Of a stretch of DNA of 64,000 nt, positions 1 through 9,320 are shown in pieces. The first letter of the stretch is position 1. Each line of letters opens with the position of its first letter. The stretch spans positions 8,742,001 through 8,806,000 of the forward strand of contig BSYQ01000002.1 of assembly GCA_030272585.1 (NCBI GenBank). The letters are read 5' to 3'. The position numbers and the translations under genes are program-made. The notes below the pieces were generated by a model. The model was not told the origin of the DNA, searched no databases, and saw only the letters and a list, made by a program, of their open reading frames with translations. Source of the stretch: Bryopsis sp. KO-2023 (lineage: Eukaryota > Chlorophyta > Ulvophyceae > Bryopsidales > Bryopsidaceae).

Positions 1-1322
1 GATTGTGCCGCTCCCGGTTAATAGGCTCAAAACGCGAAACGAATTGTTCCACAAATTCGTCCCACGACAGCGCCGATAAATATCTTCTTTGCATGGGCGT
101 TGAAGTTACCCAAGCCGCCGCTGCGCCTCCGAGTAGGGTCAATGCTATTGGGACACGCTCCGGATCGTGGACGTTCAATGCATCAAAGTGAGTGGTGAGT
201 CCCTCTATCCATTCCGAGGGTAACTCCCGGTTCTTATTTTCTGGATAGAACCGTTCTGGTGCGGGCAACCTTAGTGGGGCGACCGCAAACGGCCGTGCCG
301 CTGCCGCTACCACTGGTGCCACCACCTGAGGTGGTTGTTGGGGAACAACTTGCGGCTGACCTTGTTGGTCAGGGTCAAAGAAGTTCGGAATGGCTTGTCC
401 GCCTTCCACTTCTTCTTCCACTTCATCGCCGCCGAGTTCCTCCAATTTTGCCACCACCTCATCCACTCGTGCATTTAACTGCTGTTCCACTACATCCGTT
501 CTTCCGCGCGCAGACCTTCTCAGATCATCCAGTCGCGCGTCGAAAGCACTTCTCTGCGTTCTTTGCGTGTCCGCCAAGGTGTTTGTTACTTGGGTTACAC
601 GTTCTCCAATTTCTCGGACCGCATTTCCCATACGTGCAATTTCAGCTGGGTTTACCGCTGGTGGTGCGTCTGTAGGAATTTGTTCCACCCGCTGCTCCAC
701 CGCCGCCAAACGGCGCAATAGCTGTTGCATTTGTCCGTTTGCGGTCTCGCGGAATTGCTGATTTGCGGTGCGATCCCTTCGTCGACTCTCCGCTGCATGC
801 TGCAATGCTTGTCGGAGTTCTCCCACTTGGGCAGTCAATTGATCAATGCGCTGGTTAGCCTGATTGTTGCTCTCTCGTAACGTCCGCAGTTCATTTGAGG
901 ATGTCGCCACTTCCGCTCGAAGTGGAGTGAGAGTTTCACGAACCTCTTGAACTTGTCGGTCGAGTGCTGCATACAAACCATCCAAACGCCGGGTTGCCTC
1001 GGTTAAACGTCGCACATTGCCTTGTCCGTCATTGCGGGTCTGCTCGATTAATCCGTGGATATTTTCAAGCTGTTGATCCACATGTGCTATCCGCGAATCA
1101 ATAGCCCGCTGTAGCTCTCGGTGCCGCGTATGCAACCGCATGTGGTCGGCATAGCGGGCATAAACTCCGCTAGAGCTAGCGGGAACTGTTCCCGGAGATA
1201 CAACTCGCGGTGTAGTTCCTCCTATGACGGACACATGTCCGACAACGTCGGCTTCCATCGGCTCACCATCACCACCATCATCATGGCGATGTGGCGATTG
1301 TGCTACGCTTTCCCGTGACATT
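1..1322 (-). CDS. gag: Ty3/Gypsy element G1, gag polyprotein (N-terminal part, cut by window edge)
   Basis: An open frame runs on the minus strand from an ATG at 1322 to the window edge. The first 350 or so residues are rich in Q, R, E and L with heptad-like spacing, so a long coiled coil is likely. After an acidic and Pro/Gln-rich linker comes a stretch typical of the retrotransposon gag (capsid) family, including AAAAWVTS, LSWDEFVEQF and RFEP near the edge. Gag packages element RNA into virus-like particles in the cytoplasm. The ATG was chosen because it opens the frame downstream of a leader and a primer-binding site at 1914-1925. Zinc knuckle and pol lie outside the window. The gag assignment is by pattern recognition of the capsid motif. 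Confidence 0.8.
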
Positions 1323-1926
1323 GTTAGTCCGCCAAAACTTCGCAGGGATGTTTACAGGCCGAACCTTTCTCACACCAGAAGTTGGCGACTAGCAATTTCC
1401 TACACAGTGTTGAAGTCCGTTCTTCCCACACTTGTGTCGACCAATCCGCCTTGTCAACGAATAGTTAGTTTTCCGCTATGTGTGGTCACGTGATAGTCCG
1501 CCTATTCACAGTCCGCTGGGCACACTGCTGATTCTTCAGTGTTGCTCCAACACTTTTGTCCGCTACCCAATCCTTTGTCGGCCTTCCACCAACTTTTGTC
1601 GGCCTTCCCACTACTTTTGTCGGCCTTCCAACTACTTTAGTCGGCCGTCCACCTACTTTAGTCGGCCTTAAGTCCGACTAAACTTTGTAGGCCCTGGAAG
1701 TAGTACTTAATCACGCTCTGGACGACTATTTCCACAACAGTCGGCCCCTGGAGTCCGCCTTGGGATAGTAGGACCTCCAAACGTAGTAGCACTTCGTAGT
1801 ATAGCTTCCAGGCGTTGTAGGTTGTAGTTCTTGGACCGTGTTAGGGTTGGGTGCGCGCGAATTCGCCTCTCAGGTCGACCTTCGCTCTCTATTTCGCCTA
1901 GGCTCTTCGCCGGGCTCCGAAACCAA
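1323..1926 (-). other. G1 leader with primer-binding site and short tandem repeats
   Basis: This 600-bp untranslated leader separates the G1 LTR from gag. At 1914-1925 the minus strand reads TGGTTTCGGAGC directly inside the LTR edge. The same 12 bases sit at the same place in elements G2 and G3, so this is the primer-binding site; I could not name the tRNA. At about 1555-1680 there are roughly five degenerate tandem units built on a TCGGCCTTCCA core. No ORF is convincing here. Confidence 0.65.
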
Positions 1927-2641
1927 TGTTACAGCTCCGTGGGTTATGAGCTGTGTAACGAACTGAGGGTGGGGCGATAGACACACACGAGCACACTTGA
2001 AGGGAAAGATAACTTACAGAATAAAATAACGTTCGAACCTAGCACAGAGCCCTCCTTGTAACCTCTGTAGTACAATCGTACTCTGAGGTGACCCCTGTAC
2101 TATCCCGTACTACCAAGTCAGACATGCAGCTGTCTGTACCACACATGCGCTACATTTCATGTCAGTTGCAATCTTGACAGCTGTGGTGTGAGCACAGGGG
2201 GAAGTCATTCTCTCTTTGCAGAAACAGTAGTCGGTTGTCTCAAATCAGTAACCGTTAGTTTGTAGAGGTCTCTTGTGGATGTGATTCTGTATTTCTGCAA
2301 TCGGTGGTGCTCCTCCCTTCCGCCTCCAGTTTATCCACCATTTTTCCCGTCCCCTCGACAGTATTTTGGTTGGAACCCTGTTTCTGGATTGGGTCTAGTG
2401 ACCCCCTCCTCTCATACTCCCAGACAGCTTGCCTCCAGCTACCTCCATGGGATTGGCCATCCCTCCACTCCAGACCTCACTTATCCAATTTTTGCCCTAG
2501 AGGCAACATCTCTGAAATTGTTGGCTGGGGCTGTGCCTCTTGCACATCTCTGCTTATCACCAATCTAGTTAATGCATTAGCATAGACATTGTGTTTTCCA
2601 AGTCTGTGCACCATCTTTAGCCTATACCTCTGCAATTCTAA
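1927..2641 (-). mobile_element. G1 5' LTR (outer end uncertain)
   Basis: The inner LTR edge is at 1927, two bases or fewer from the primer-binding site, where the minus strand ends in TGTAACA, the same type of tip as in G2. The outer edge should begin with TG on the minus strand. A TGTTAG at 2641 is one candidate and gives an LTR of about 715 bp, but the partner LTR is outside the window, so the outer limit and target duplication cannot be confirmed. No gene is seen in this stretch. Confidence 0.4.
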
Positions 2642-3261
2642 CACCCAATGGAATTAATTTTTGTTTAATACGTAATAAAAGCTACACTCTATCTGTTAAA
2701 ACGTGTGACGACTTTGTGACGTCTACGGAAGGTGTGTTAAGAGAGACAAACATGTTAATGTCAATGTTTTTACACTTCCAATAAAGTTTAATTAATCCCC
2801 TGTTTCTTGTTTGTCGCAATTATTCATCCTTCGATTTCTTCTTTGTGCTCGTGACTCGAGGTGGTTGATCTCTTCTTCGAACCGTTGGAGGTCGGTGGTA
2901 AGTCCTTACCAAATCAATGTGGGTTTAATAAAAACTGAAATATAATTTCCAAAACTGAAAAGCGTATTTGACTCGGTATGAGAGTCATAGCCAGCCAAGA
3001 GGAGTCATGCTTCCCCTTACCTAACAAGATTGAAACCCTAGTTATGCATTGTTGCACTTTCATTTATTGTTCGAACCTCACTATTATTTCAAGCTTTTAG
3101 CCTTGCACGTGACTTTTTGTTATCCCCTACAAGAATTTTGGGTCTTGAGCTCGGAGTATGTTATAGCTATCTATATTCCGAATCCTGTATTTTTTAATAC
3201 AAACTTGGCATTTCGTTACTCCAAAAACCATGCCCCATCATGAACGAAAAGATACTTACCC
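2642..3261. other. Non-coding stretch, nothing recognised
   Basis: This is AT-rich sequence with only short, unconvincing ORFs. An AATAAA occurs at about 2780 on the plus strand, without a recognisable gene before it. I see no repeat ends, RNA gene or conserved coding signal. Confidence 0.4.
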
Positions 3262-3477
3262 TCGTTGGAGCTGAAAGAATATTGTGGACGGACATAGTAC
3301 TAACAACGACAATGCTCGATACGAAAACCGGGGATCGTGCATAACGGTTCAGGCGGGATTCATGCGTGCGTGCAAAATATGGGACCGTGTCCTTTATGGT
3401 ACGAGGCATGATCAACGAGAACATGTCCTTCCCAACAACAAACGTCGCAGAGCTCCTCGTCGTCATGACCAGACCTG
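3262..3477 (-). CDS. Possible exon of an unidentified gene
   Basis: On the minus strand an ATG at 3477 opens about 70 codons that end at a strong splice donor (AGG followed by GTAAGT at about 3262). The predicted peptide begins MTTRSSATFVVGKDMF and is not recognised. No matching upstream or downstream exon could be assigned with confidence, so this could be chance. The right end touches a GGTCC-type repeat array that may have interrupted the gene. Confidence 0.2.
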
Positions 3478-3835
3478 GGCCTGACCGGACCGGCAGCGAA
3501 AAACTGGTCCGGTCCGGTCCAACCTGAATAAGGACCGGTCGACCTGTCCGGTCCTGTCCGGTCCAACGAAAAAACGCCGGTCCTTGCAAGACCGGACAGG
3601 TTGCGACCTGTCCGGTCCTGTCCACTCCGGTCCAGTCAACCTCGGAAATCTGCAGAAATCTGGACCGGATTTTTGACAGATTTTCCGGTTTTAGACAGGT
3701 CACACCTCACATTTCGCCTTTATTAGACAGGCGATGTGACCTGTCTAAAACCGGAACGACCCTGTCTTGACCGGGTTGTTCCCCTGTTTTAGACAGGCTC
3801 CAGGTCGGTCTGGACAGGCAGCCCACCAGACTGGT
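3468..3835. repeat. CCGGTCC/GGACAGG motif array with a 20-bp perfect inverted repeat
   Basis: The stretch is built from many copies of GGTCCGG, GGACAGG and their complements. Around 3685-3704 and 3735-3754 two 20-base arms (CCGGTTTTAGACAGG and its complement at their cores) are perfect inverted repeats with a 30-bp loop. The texture resembles the motif-packed ends of the hAT elements in this window, so this may be the end, or a deletion relic, of another DNA transposon. Tips beginning CAG occur on both sides (3469 and, on the minus strand, 3833), but the flanking octamers do not match, so no complete element is claimed. Confidence 0.45.
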
Positions 3836-4383
3836 TTCGAGATCAAACAAATAATTCTGGACAGAAAAAGGAACCTCTGGAGGGAGGGAACCTAAATCGA
3901 ATTTTGTAATAGAACCGTTGGTGATTTTTGGTTTCAAGGATTTAGAATAGGAAGTAATCGTTTTAGTAGTGTTACGAAAACGGCCTGAATGAATTATGCT
4001 CTGGACAGAAGTCGATAAGGAGCTAATCGCAATGGGCTGGAAACTGGTTTCGTTGCTAGAAAAATAAACCGACCACGAGAGTCGACGGGAATAATCAAAA
4101 AAATCAGCCAGAAGCTGAGCTTCTGAGGTAGGAACAGGGGTGGGAACAATTTTTATACCTGGTGCTAAAACAGGGGTGTATAACAACAGGGTAGGAAACT
4201 GTTTAAGGTTAGATCGAGTACAAAGTTTAGTGTTAGAGTTGAAAGTTACCACCGCAATGTCCTGAGCCAAGTCCTCCTGTGTTCGCTGAACTGCAGCTTG
4301 TTTGCGTTGTTGGCCTAAAGCTCGAATTGCCTGGAACCGACGTCGAAAAGAAGGCGATGTGTTGGACTTACGCTGTCGAGAAC
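3836..4383 (-). CDS. Possible downstream exon of unidentified locus X
   Basis: The minus-strand frame is open here, preceded by a T-rich tract ending in TTTCCTTTCAG at about 4384, a good splice acceptor. The predicted peptide is Ser/Thr-rich (for example FDYSRRLSWSVYF and SSLSTSVQSIIHSG) and matches no family I recognise. It lies downstream of, and on the same strand as, the X segment at 4775-5117, so it may be a later exon of the same gene or a second ORF of the same old element. It is cut at the left by the GGACAGG array. Confidence 0.35.
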
Positions 4384-4774
4384 CTGAAAGGAAAACACGA
4401 TAGCTTCCGAAAAAGATTAAAACAGGCAAACTGGAAAGCAAGTTTAGAGAAAACACAATGAACAATGGAAATAACAATAAGAAAGTAAAGAAAACAACAG
4501 AAAAAATAAAAAACTGGAAACAAAAGAATAGGAAACTAAAAACAGGAAAGAGAAAACTAAAAAACACTGTTAAGAAAAGAACTACAGTTCCCAGGCTTAG
4601 GAGAAGTTATGCAGAGAAAAGCATAAGGCCCCATAAAGAAAAAGAGGAGCTGCTGGTCAAAAAGTAAAAACAGGGAGAGACTAGACTGTTGACCCTAAAA
4701 CAGGTGTAATAAAAGTAAACAAATAAAACAAATAAAACAGATGAATTCAAGTATCGAATTAAAAAAGAACAGAG
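4384..4774 (-). other. A/T-rich intron-like or spacer stretch within locus X
   Basis: On the minus strand this is strongly T-rich with no long ORF of sensible composition. It ends in a polypyrimidine tract and CAG at 4384. The simplest reading is an intron or a short intergenic spacer between the X segment to the right and the open frame to the left. Confidence 0.35.
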
Positions 4775-5117
4775 GATTAGTTCAAGGGGTTTTGGAAGAA
4801 AGCTCCACTACGATTGCGAGACCGAGGTCGGTGCGAACGAGGGGGCTGGGGTGGGGGAGGGTAATAGGGAGGTTCTGGGTAGGCGTTGGGGGGGTAAGCG
4901 TAGGGGTGGTAATGAGGAGGGGGGTAACTCTGCTGTGCCTGTCTGTAGGTGTGTCGGGGTGGGTTACCAGCGGGGGAGCGACCTCGTCGGGGTTGGAACT
5001 GGCGTTGGGGATACCCCGCAGGTCGTTGTCCCGCGGGTTGGCGGCGAGGCTGATGGCCAGAACGAGGAGGCAGTTCCGGGGGTTCCTGGATACGAGGTTG
5101 AGGGCGGAGGTGGGAGG
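4775..5117 (-). pseudogene. Locus X, C-terminal coding segment (cut by hAT-0)
   Basis: The minus-strand frame ending at a TAA (4775-4777) codes for a Pro-, Arg-, Gln- and Tyr-rich tail, with runs such as YHPYAYPPNAYPEPPYYPPPP. The right end is the 8-bp target duplication (gtgggagg, 5110-5117) of hAT-0. The same frame is open on the far side of that insertion at 19473-19749. The low-complexity basic tail would suit an RNA- or protein-binding role, but no function is claimed. X may be a host gene or a very old repeat. Confidence 0.5.
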
Positions 5118-5417
5118 CATACTATGGATCCGATCACGATCAGATCGGTCTCCGATCAACCGGGAGACCGATCATGATCATGATCGTGATCGACCGATCA
5201 CCGATCTGATCGGTTGCCGATCAAGTCTGGCAGGGCCGATCATCGATCACGATCGGCCGATCATCGATCACGATCGGCCGATCAAAAACTGCCGATCAGG
5301 TACCGACAGGGTGCGACGCTTGATCGAGATCGGAGCTGCCGATCAGATCGGTATCATGATCAATTGATTCCGATCATGATCGGTCCCATGATCAATTGAT
5401 CGGTCCATCACAAATGC

Positions 5418-5711
5418 CCACAAGTCACCACCCGAAGGTGTTTCTGGAGGTGTAAGGATTCGAACCTAGGACCTCACTGATTGGAATCAAGCAAATCAAT
5501 GCTTGGACCACCCTGAACCACGATCACTAGGTCCTCCGTGTTATTATATACCTCAGTTTGTCGGACTGACTGATCAGGTATATAATGACACGGAGCACAC
5601 TCTAACTGTAGCTCAGAGTGGTCTAAGCGTCGATTTGCTTGATTCCAGTCAGTGAGGTCCTAGGTTCGAATCCTTACACCTCCAGAAACACCTTCGGGTG
5701 GTGACTTGTGG
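5418..5711. repeat. Large palindrome of two inverted tRNA-like sequences
   Basis: Two arms of about 140 bp are imperfect reverse complements around a short centre near 5560 (TTATATACCT ... AGGTATATAA). The plus-strand arm contains a box-A-like GTAGCTCAGAGTGG (about 5610) and a canonical box B, GGTTCGAATCC (about 5663); the minus-strand arm carries the matching box B at about 5457. The 5' half does not fold into a proper acceptor stem, so these are tRNA-derived (SINE-like) rather than working tRNA genes. They sit inside hAT-0. Confidence 0.6.
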
Positions 5712-6140
5712 ACATTTTCGTAAGACCGATCAATTGACCGATCAATTGATTATGGGACCGATCATGATCGGAATCTTAAATTAAATTCCGATCAATTGAT
5801 CCATGGCCGATCATGGTCGGAGCTGATCGGATCAACGGCCGATCAATCGGCGTTTCACCGATCTTGATCGACCGATCACGTGCCGACAGGTCGCGACGCT
5901 TGATCGTGATCGTGGTCGTGATCGGAGCTGCCGATCAGATCGATAATCGGAAGCCCGATCCCGATCCCGATCCCGATCAGGCTTTGATCGGCCGATCACG
6001 ATCACGATCATCGATCATGATCGGTAAAAAAAAAAAAAAAAAAACCCGATCATTTTTAGAATCATGTGGAACGAGATCGTGTCAGGTCAGATCAGTGAAA
6101 CGACCTGTCCTGACATCGAAAATGGACGGCCGATCATTTC

Positions 6141-6590
6141 CATACTAGGGATATGATAGGTATTAATCGGCCTGCTGTAAACAGGTCTAAACGGGGTCGG
6201 ATCGGACTCTGGTTTTCACGAACGTGTGTTTTGGAGTGATACAAAAAAAGTCGGTTTTTTTTTTTTTTTTTAAACCGATCATGATCGGCGTCGATCATCG
6301 GTGATCGGTGTTATGATCGGACCGATTAATCGGGATCGGCGACCGATCCGATCACAAAACGTCATCGACCGATCCTGATCCCGATCCGATCAAGGCGTAG
6401 AGCTGTGATCGGAATAGTCGGCCGATCAAAGTCGGCGTGTTTTTTTTGATCGGTGCAGTGATCGGGGTGTGCCGATCATGATCGGTGTGAAAGGCGCAAT
6501 GTCGGTCACATCATTCAAAATCGGTTGTGTGGGTCTGATGCCGACTTGCGATCCGACTACCCGTGTTCACTGACACACCGATGACTCAGA
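6141..6590. promoter_or_regulatory. hAT-1 left subterminal motif array
   Basis: From just inside the tip to the accessory gene's upstream region the sequence is packed with GATCGG, CCGATC and GATCATGATC in both orientations, interrupted by a T-tract at about 6255-6272. In hAT elements such as Ac, repeated short motifs near the ends bind the transposase. By analogy these are probable binding sites for the BED-finger transposase at 16395-18788 and may also act as promoter for the accessory gene. Confidence 0.55.
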
Positions 6591-6778
6591 TGTGACGTCT
6601 AGCGCAAAACTGCCTCCAATATATGTCGAGCCTCGAGGCGTTTGGGCCACCTTCTTTTCTCGTGTTATGCTTGGACTTGTCTCTGTTTGCATATTGCGGT
6701 CCCTGTTTCGGTCCCTGTTTTTGTCCCGGTTTCGGTCCCTTCACCCCAGGTCCTGTTTTTTTTCTCTCGGTTTCTGAA

Positions 6779-8394
6779 ATGGTCGACGCGTTCCCTGCTA
6801 TTCGGTACGCCCGGGAGCTTAACAGCCTCGGTGGCGCGATTCCTCCCGCGGTGGGAAAAGAACCTGCCGACGCGCGGCAGAGAATCTATGTCTGCGTCCG
6901 GTCCTTGCGTCGGTATTTCGGATTGGAACGGGTAACTATCGTTGTCGCGGTTTCTGTTGGTGCTGCTGTTGGTGTCTGTCCGGAAACAGATTTCTTGTTT
7001 GCTTGGTTGTGTAGGTTCCGTTCTTGAAGGTTTGCAGAACTCTCGGATCCGGTTATCTGCAAGCTGCGATGAACAACGACCCGTACCTGCCCAGACTCGT
7101 GGACCGGTTGCTGGTGTACCTGGAGCAAGGCCCACCCGGAATCGAGAGAGAGGGTTACCAGAACCTGGCTTCGGATACGCATTGGGTGATATCGGTTAAA
7201 ACAGGTGAGTTAAATCAGTTGAATATCTGATGCTGCGGTTGTTTTTTTGTTTTTTTCCTGTTAGGGTAACAAGTTGTTGTGTATGGAGCAGGAGTGCTCA
7301 CAGGATATGGCCTGGAACAGAACCTGGCTCAGTTAGAAGTTGAGGTCCAGAATATGATAGTAATCTCGGATCAGATTGCTGCAGACTTCTCGATTCCATT
7401 ACCACCAGCACCAGCACCAGCACCAGCAGCACCACCAGCAGCACCACCCATGCCATCTGGATCAGGATCCTCAGCGCCAGCAGCAGCACCACCGGTTGGA
7501 TCAGGGTCAGGAATGGCACCACCAGCAGCATCGTATGAACCGGCCCCATCAGGACCTGGCTCATTCATCAAGGTGGAGCCTGGGGAACACTGGGGAGACG
7601 ATGACAGCGAAGTGGAGCTGATTGGGGGGTTCCGACCTCAACCAGGGCGTGGATCCTGTGCGGAATATGAAGATGGAGAGTACCCAGAATCAGGATATGG
7701 ATCGGGGTTTGGATCAGGGTTTGGATCGGGGTCAGGACTTGGGTCAGGATCAAGGCCTGGATCAGGATTCGGAAACGAACCTCTCAGAAGTGGTGGCAGG
7801 GGTCCCCAACCTAACTTTGAACAGATGCGGGCCCAGATGCACGCACACAGGCAGGACCAGAGTGAGCCCCAGAGGCAGCCCCAGAGGTACCCAGTAGAAA
7901 CCCCGTTCCCGAGAGATTTTGATGGCTTCTCCTGTCAACCGGATCAGCGCGGTAGAGCCATTCCCAGAAGGTGCCCAGTACAACAGGACCAGATCCAGTT
8001 ATCGGATGAGGAGCGGGTTCAGCTGCGGTTGGAGGACATGGAGCTCAGGACCAGGTACACCTTCAACGGAGATTATAAAATCCAATTCCCCATCAGCTTC
8101 CGGACGATGGTCCACCTGGTACAGTTCCTCCAAAACGTGGCCCTGGAAAACTCGTGGATTCTCCACAGAATAAAGGAAGCATTGTATATCCATGGCATTG
8201 TCATATCAGACACTAAAGTTTACAGGAGAACCGGAAGAGGGGGGTTGGACGGTTTCAGGCGTCATTCAGGGAACTCGGGCACAGTGTTCAGCGTTAGAGA
8301 ATGGGGTGATGCACTGGTGGAAGAAATCGATGTTGTAGAGGAGCAGGAGCAGGACCAGGATCAGCAGCACCATGGGGGTGGGTTTGAAGGGTAG
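6779..8394 (+). CDS. hAT-1 accessory protein (spliced, three exons, about 481 aa)
   Basis: Exons are 6779-6931, 7015-7204 and 7292-8394, joined by GT-AG introns of 83 and 87 bp; the spliced length is a whole number of codons and the exon borders match those of the hAT-2 homologue. The N-terminal part includes VPFLK and LVDRLLVYLEQGPPG. The middle is low complexity (Pro/Ala, then Gly/Ser, with an acidic patch). The C-terminal domain, from about PFPRDFDG to HGIVIS, contains IQFPISF, LVQFLQNV, LENSWILHR and EALYIHGI and is the part conserved with the hAT-2 gene. No zinc finger, catalytic motif or membrane segment is visible. Convergent placement with the transposase suggests a role in transposition, but no function is known to me. 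Confidence 0.75.
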
Positions 8395-8612
8395 GAATGT
8401 GATGATTGTCCAGAGTTTGAGAATGGAATGGTGCACTGGTGGGAGAAATCGATTTTGTAGAGGAGAAGGATCAGGATCAGCTTTGCTGGGTAGGAATGTG
8501 ATGATTTGTGATGACTGAGTGGATGTGGATGAAAGAACGAAATGGTACACTGCTCTGGTGGAGGATATCGAGTTTTCAGGAAGCAGTATTGGGATCAGGA
8601 TCAGGACTCAGT
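8395..8612 (+). repeat. Degenerate tandem repeats after the hAT-1 accessory gene
   Basis: A unit of roughly 95 bp containing GGGTAGGAATGTGATGAT and GAGAAATCGAT-type sequence recurs about three times, starting inside the 3' end of the accessory gene. The last unit is cut by the G2 insertion (TSD tcagt at 8608-8612). Confidence 0.45.
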
Positions 8613-9095
8613 TGTAACAGTCACAAGGGGAAAACACTTCGACACACGAAACAAAACGAAACCTTACACGAACACCAACAACAAGACAACCGCCGCCGAC
8701 TCCTTAAACCCCAAGCAAGCCTAATCCGCGGCCCTGACGTAGTGCTTAGGACTCCAGCCGCGGATGTCCCTGGTTCAAATCCCACTAACTACTGCCCCAT
8801 TCTACACCTCCTGTACCCCTCCCTCGACTCCACTCTAACCTCACACTCACGTCACACTAGTCACCCCGCGGGTCACATCGTGAGTCAATTCAATCCCCTC
8901 CCATTACTCCCGAATCTCCCGAGAGCGACACCTATTACCTAATCCGGTATATAGGCGCCCTCTCCCCCAAGTTAAAATAAGAAGCGAACTCAGGACACCC
9001 GGCTCAGAGTAGATTACATCTATTCTGGCCCAGGTGACCTGAGTTCGAATCTCAGCCACTACCACCACTAATCCCACACCTAAAGAACTGCTACA
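8613..9095 (-). repeat. G2 3' LTR
   Basis: It is 483 bp, with tips TGTAGCAG and CTGTTACA on the minus strand, and nearly identical to 15542-16024. On the plus strand it contains two tRNA-like box B sequences, GGTTCAAATCC at about 8774 and GAGTTCGAATCTC at about 9042. Confidence 0.93.
8720..9065 (+). other. tRNA-like segments inside the G2 LTR
   Basis: The plus strand (antisense to the element) holds a box B GGTTCAAATCC preceded by a possible anticodon-arm-like ACTCCAGCC (about 8751), and further on a T-arm-like CTGAG-TTCGAAT-CTCAG with a perfect 5-bp stem (about 9040-9056). Neither folds into a full tRNA by eye. The same segments recur in the other LTR (from about 15650). They may be tRNA- or SINE-derived pieces captured by the LTR. 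Confidence 0.35.
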
Positions 9096-9320
9096 AACTC
9101 CCCCTGACCTGAAGTAACTGCCCTAGGGCTGCAGGTCACTAACAAAGCAGTTGAAAGCAAGAAAAACAAAAACAACAACTGGCCCTAGAGGAGGCCCAAC
9201 TCCCAGCCACAACACAAAATCCCCTGGTGTTCCCTCAGCCCCTCTTACCTAGTAGCTCGAAGCGAAACCAGCCCTCATCTGAATCTGCAAAATCCTTGAC
9301 TAACACTTCCCAGTTCTCCT

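Noticed and set aside
3194-3703. A 169-aa minus-strand ORF as one gene.
   Set aside because: Half of it is a reading of the GGACAGG array. Only the part at 3262-3477, with a splice donor, was kept as a weak exon candidate.
5590-5690. Functional tRNA gene.
   Set aside because: Box B is perfect, but no acceptor stem pairs and the anticodon arm is poor; it is better described as tRNA-derived.
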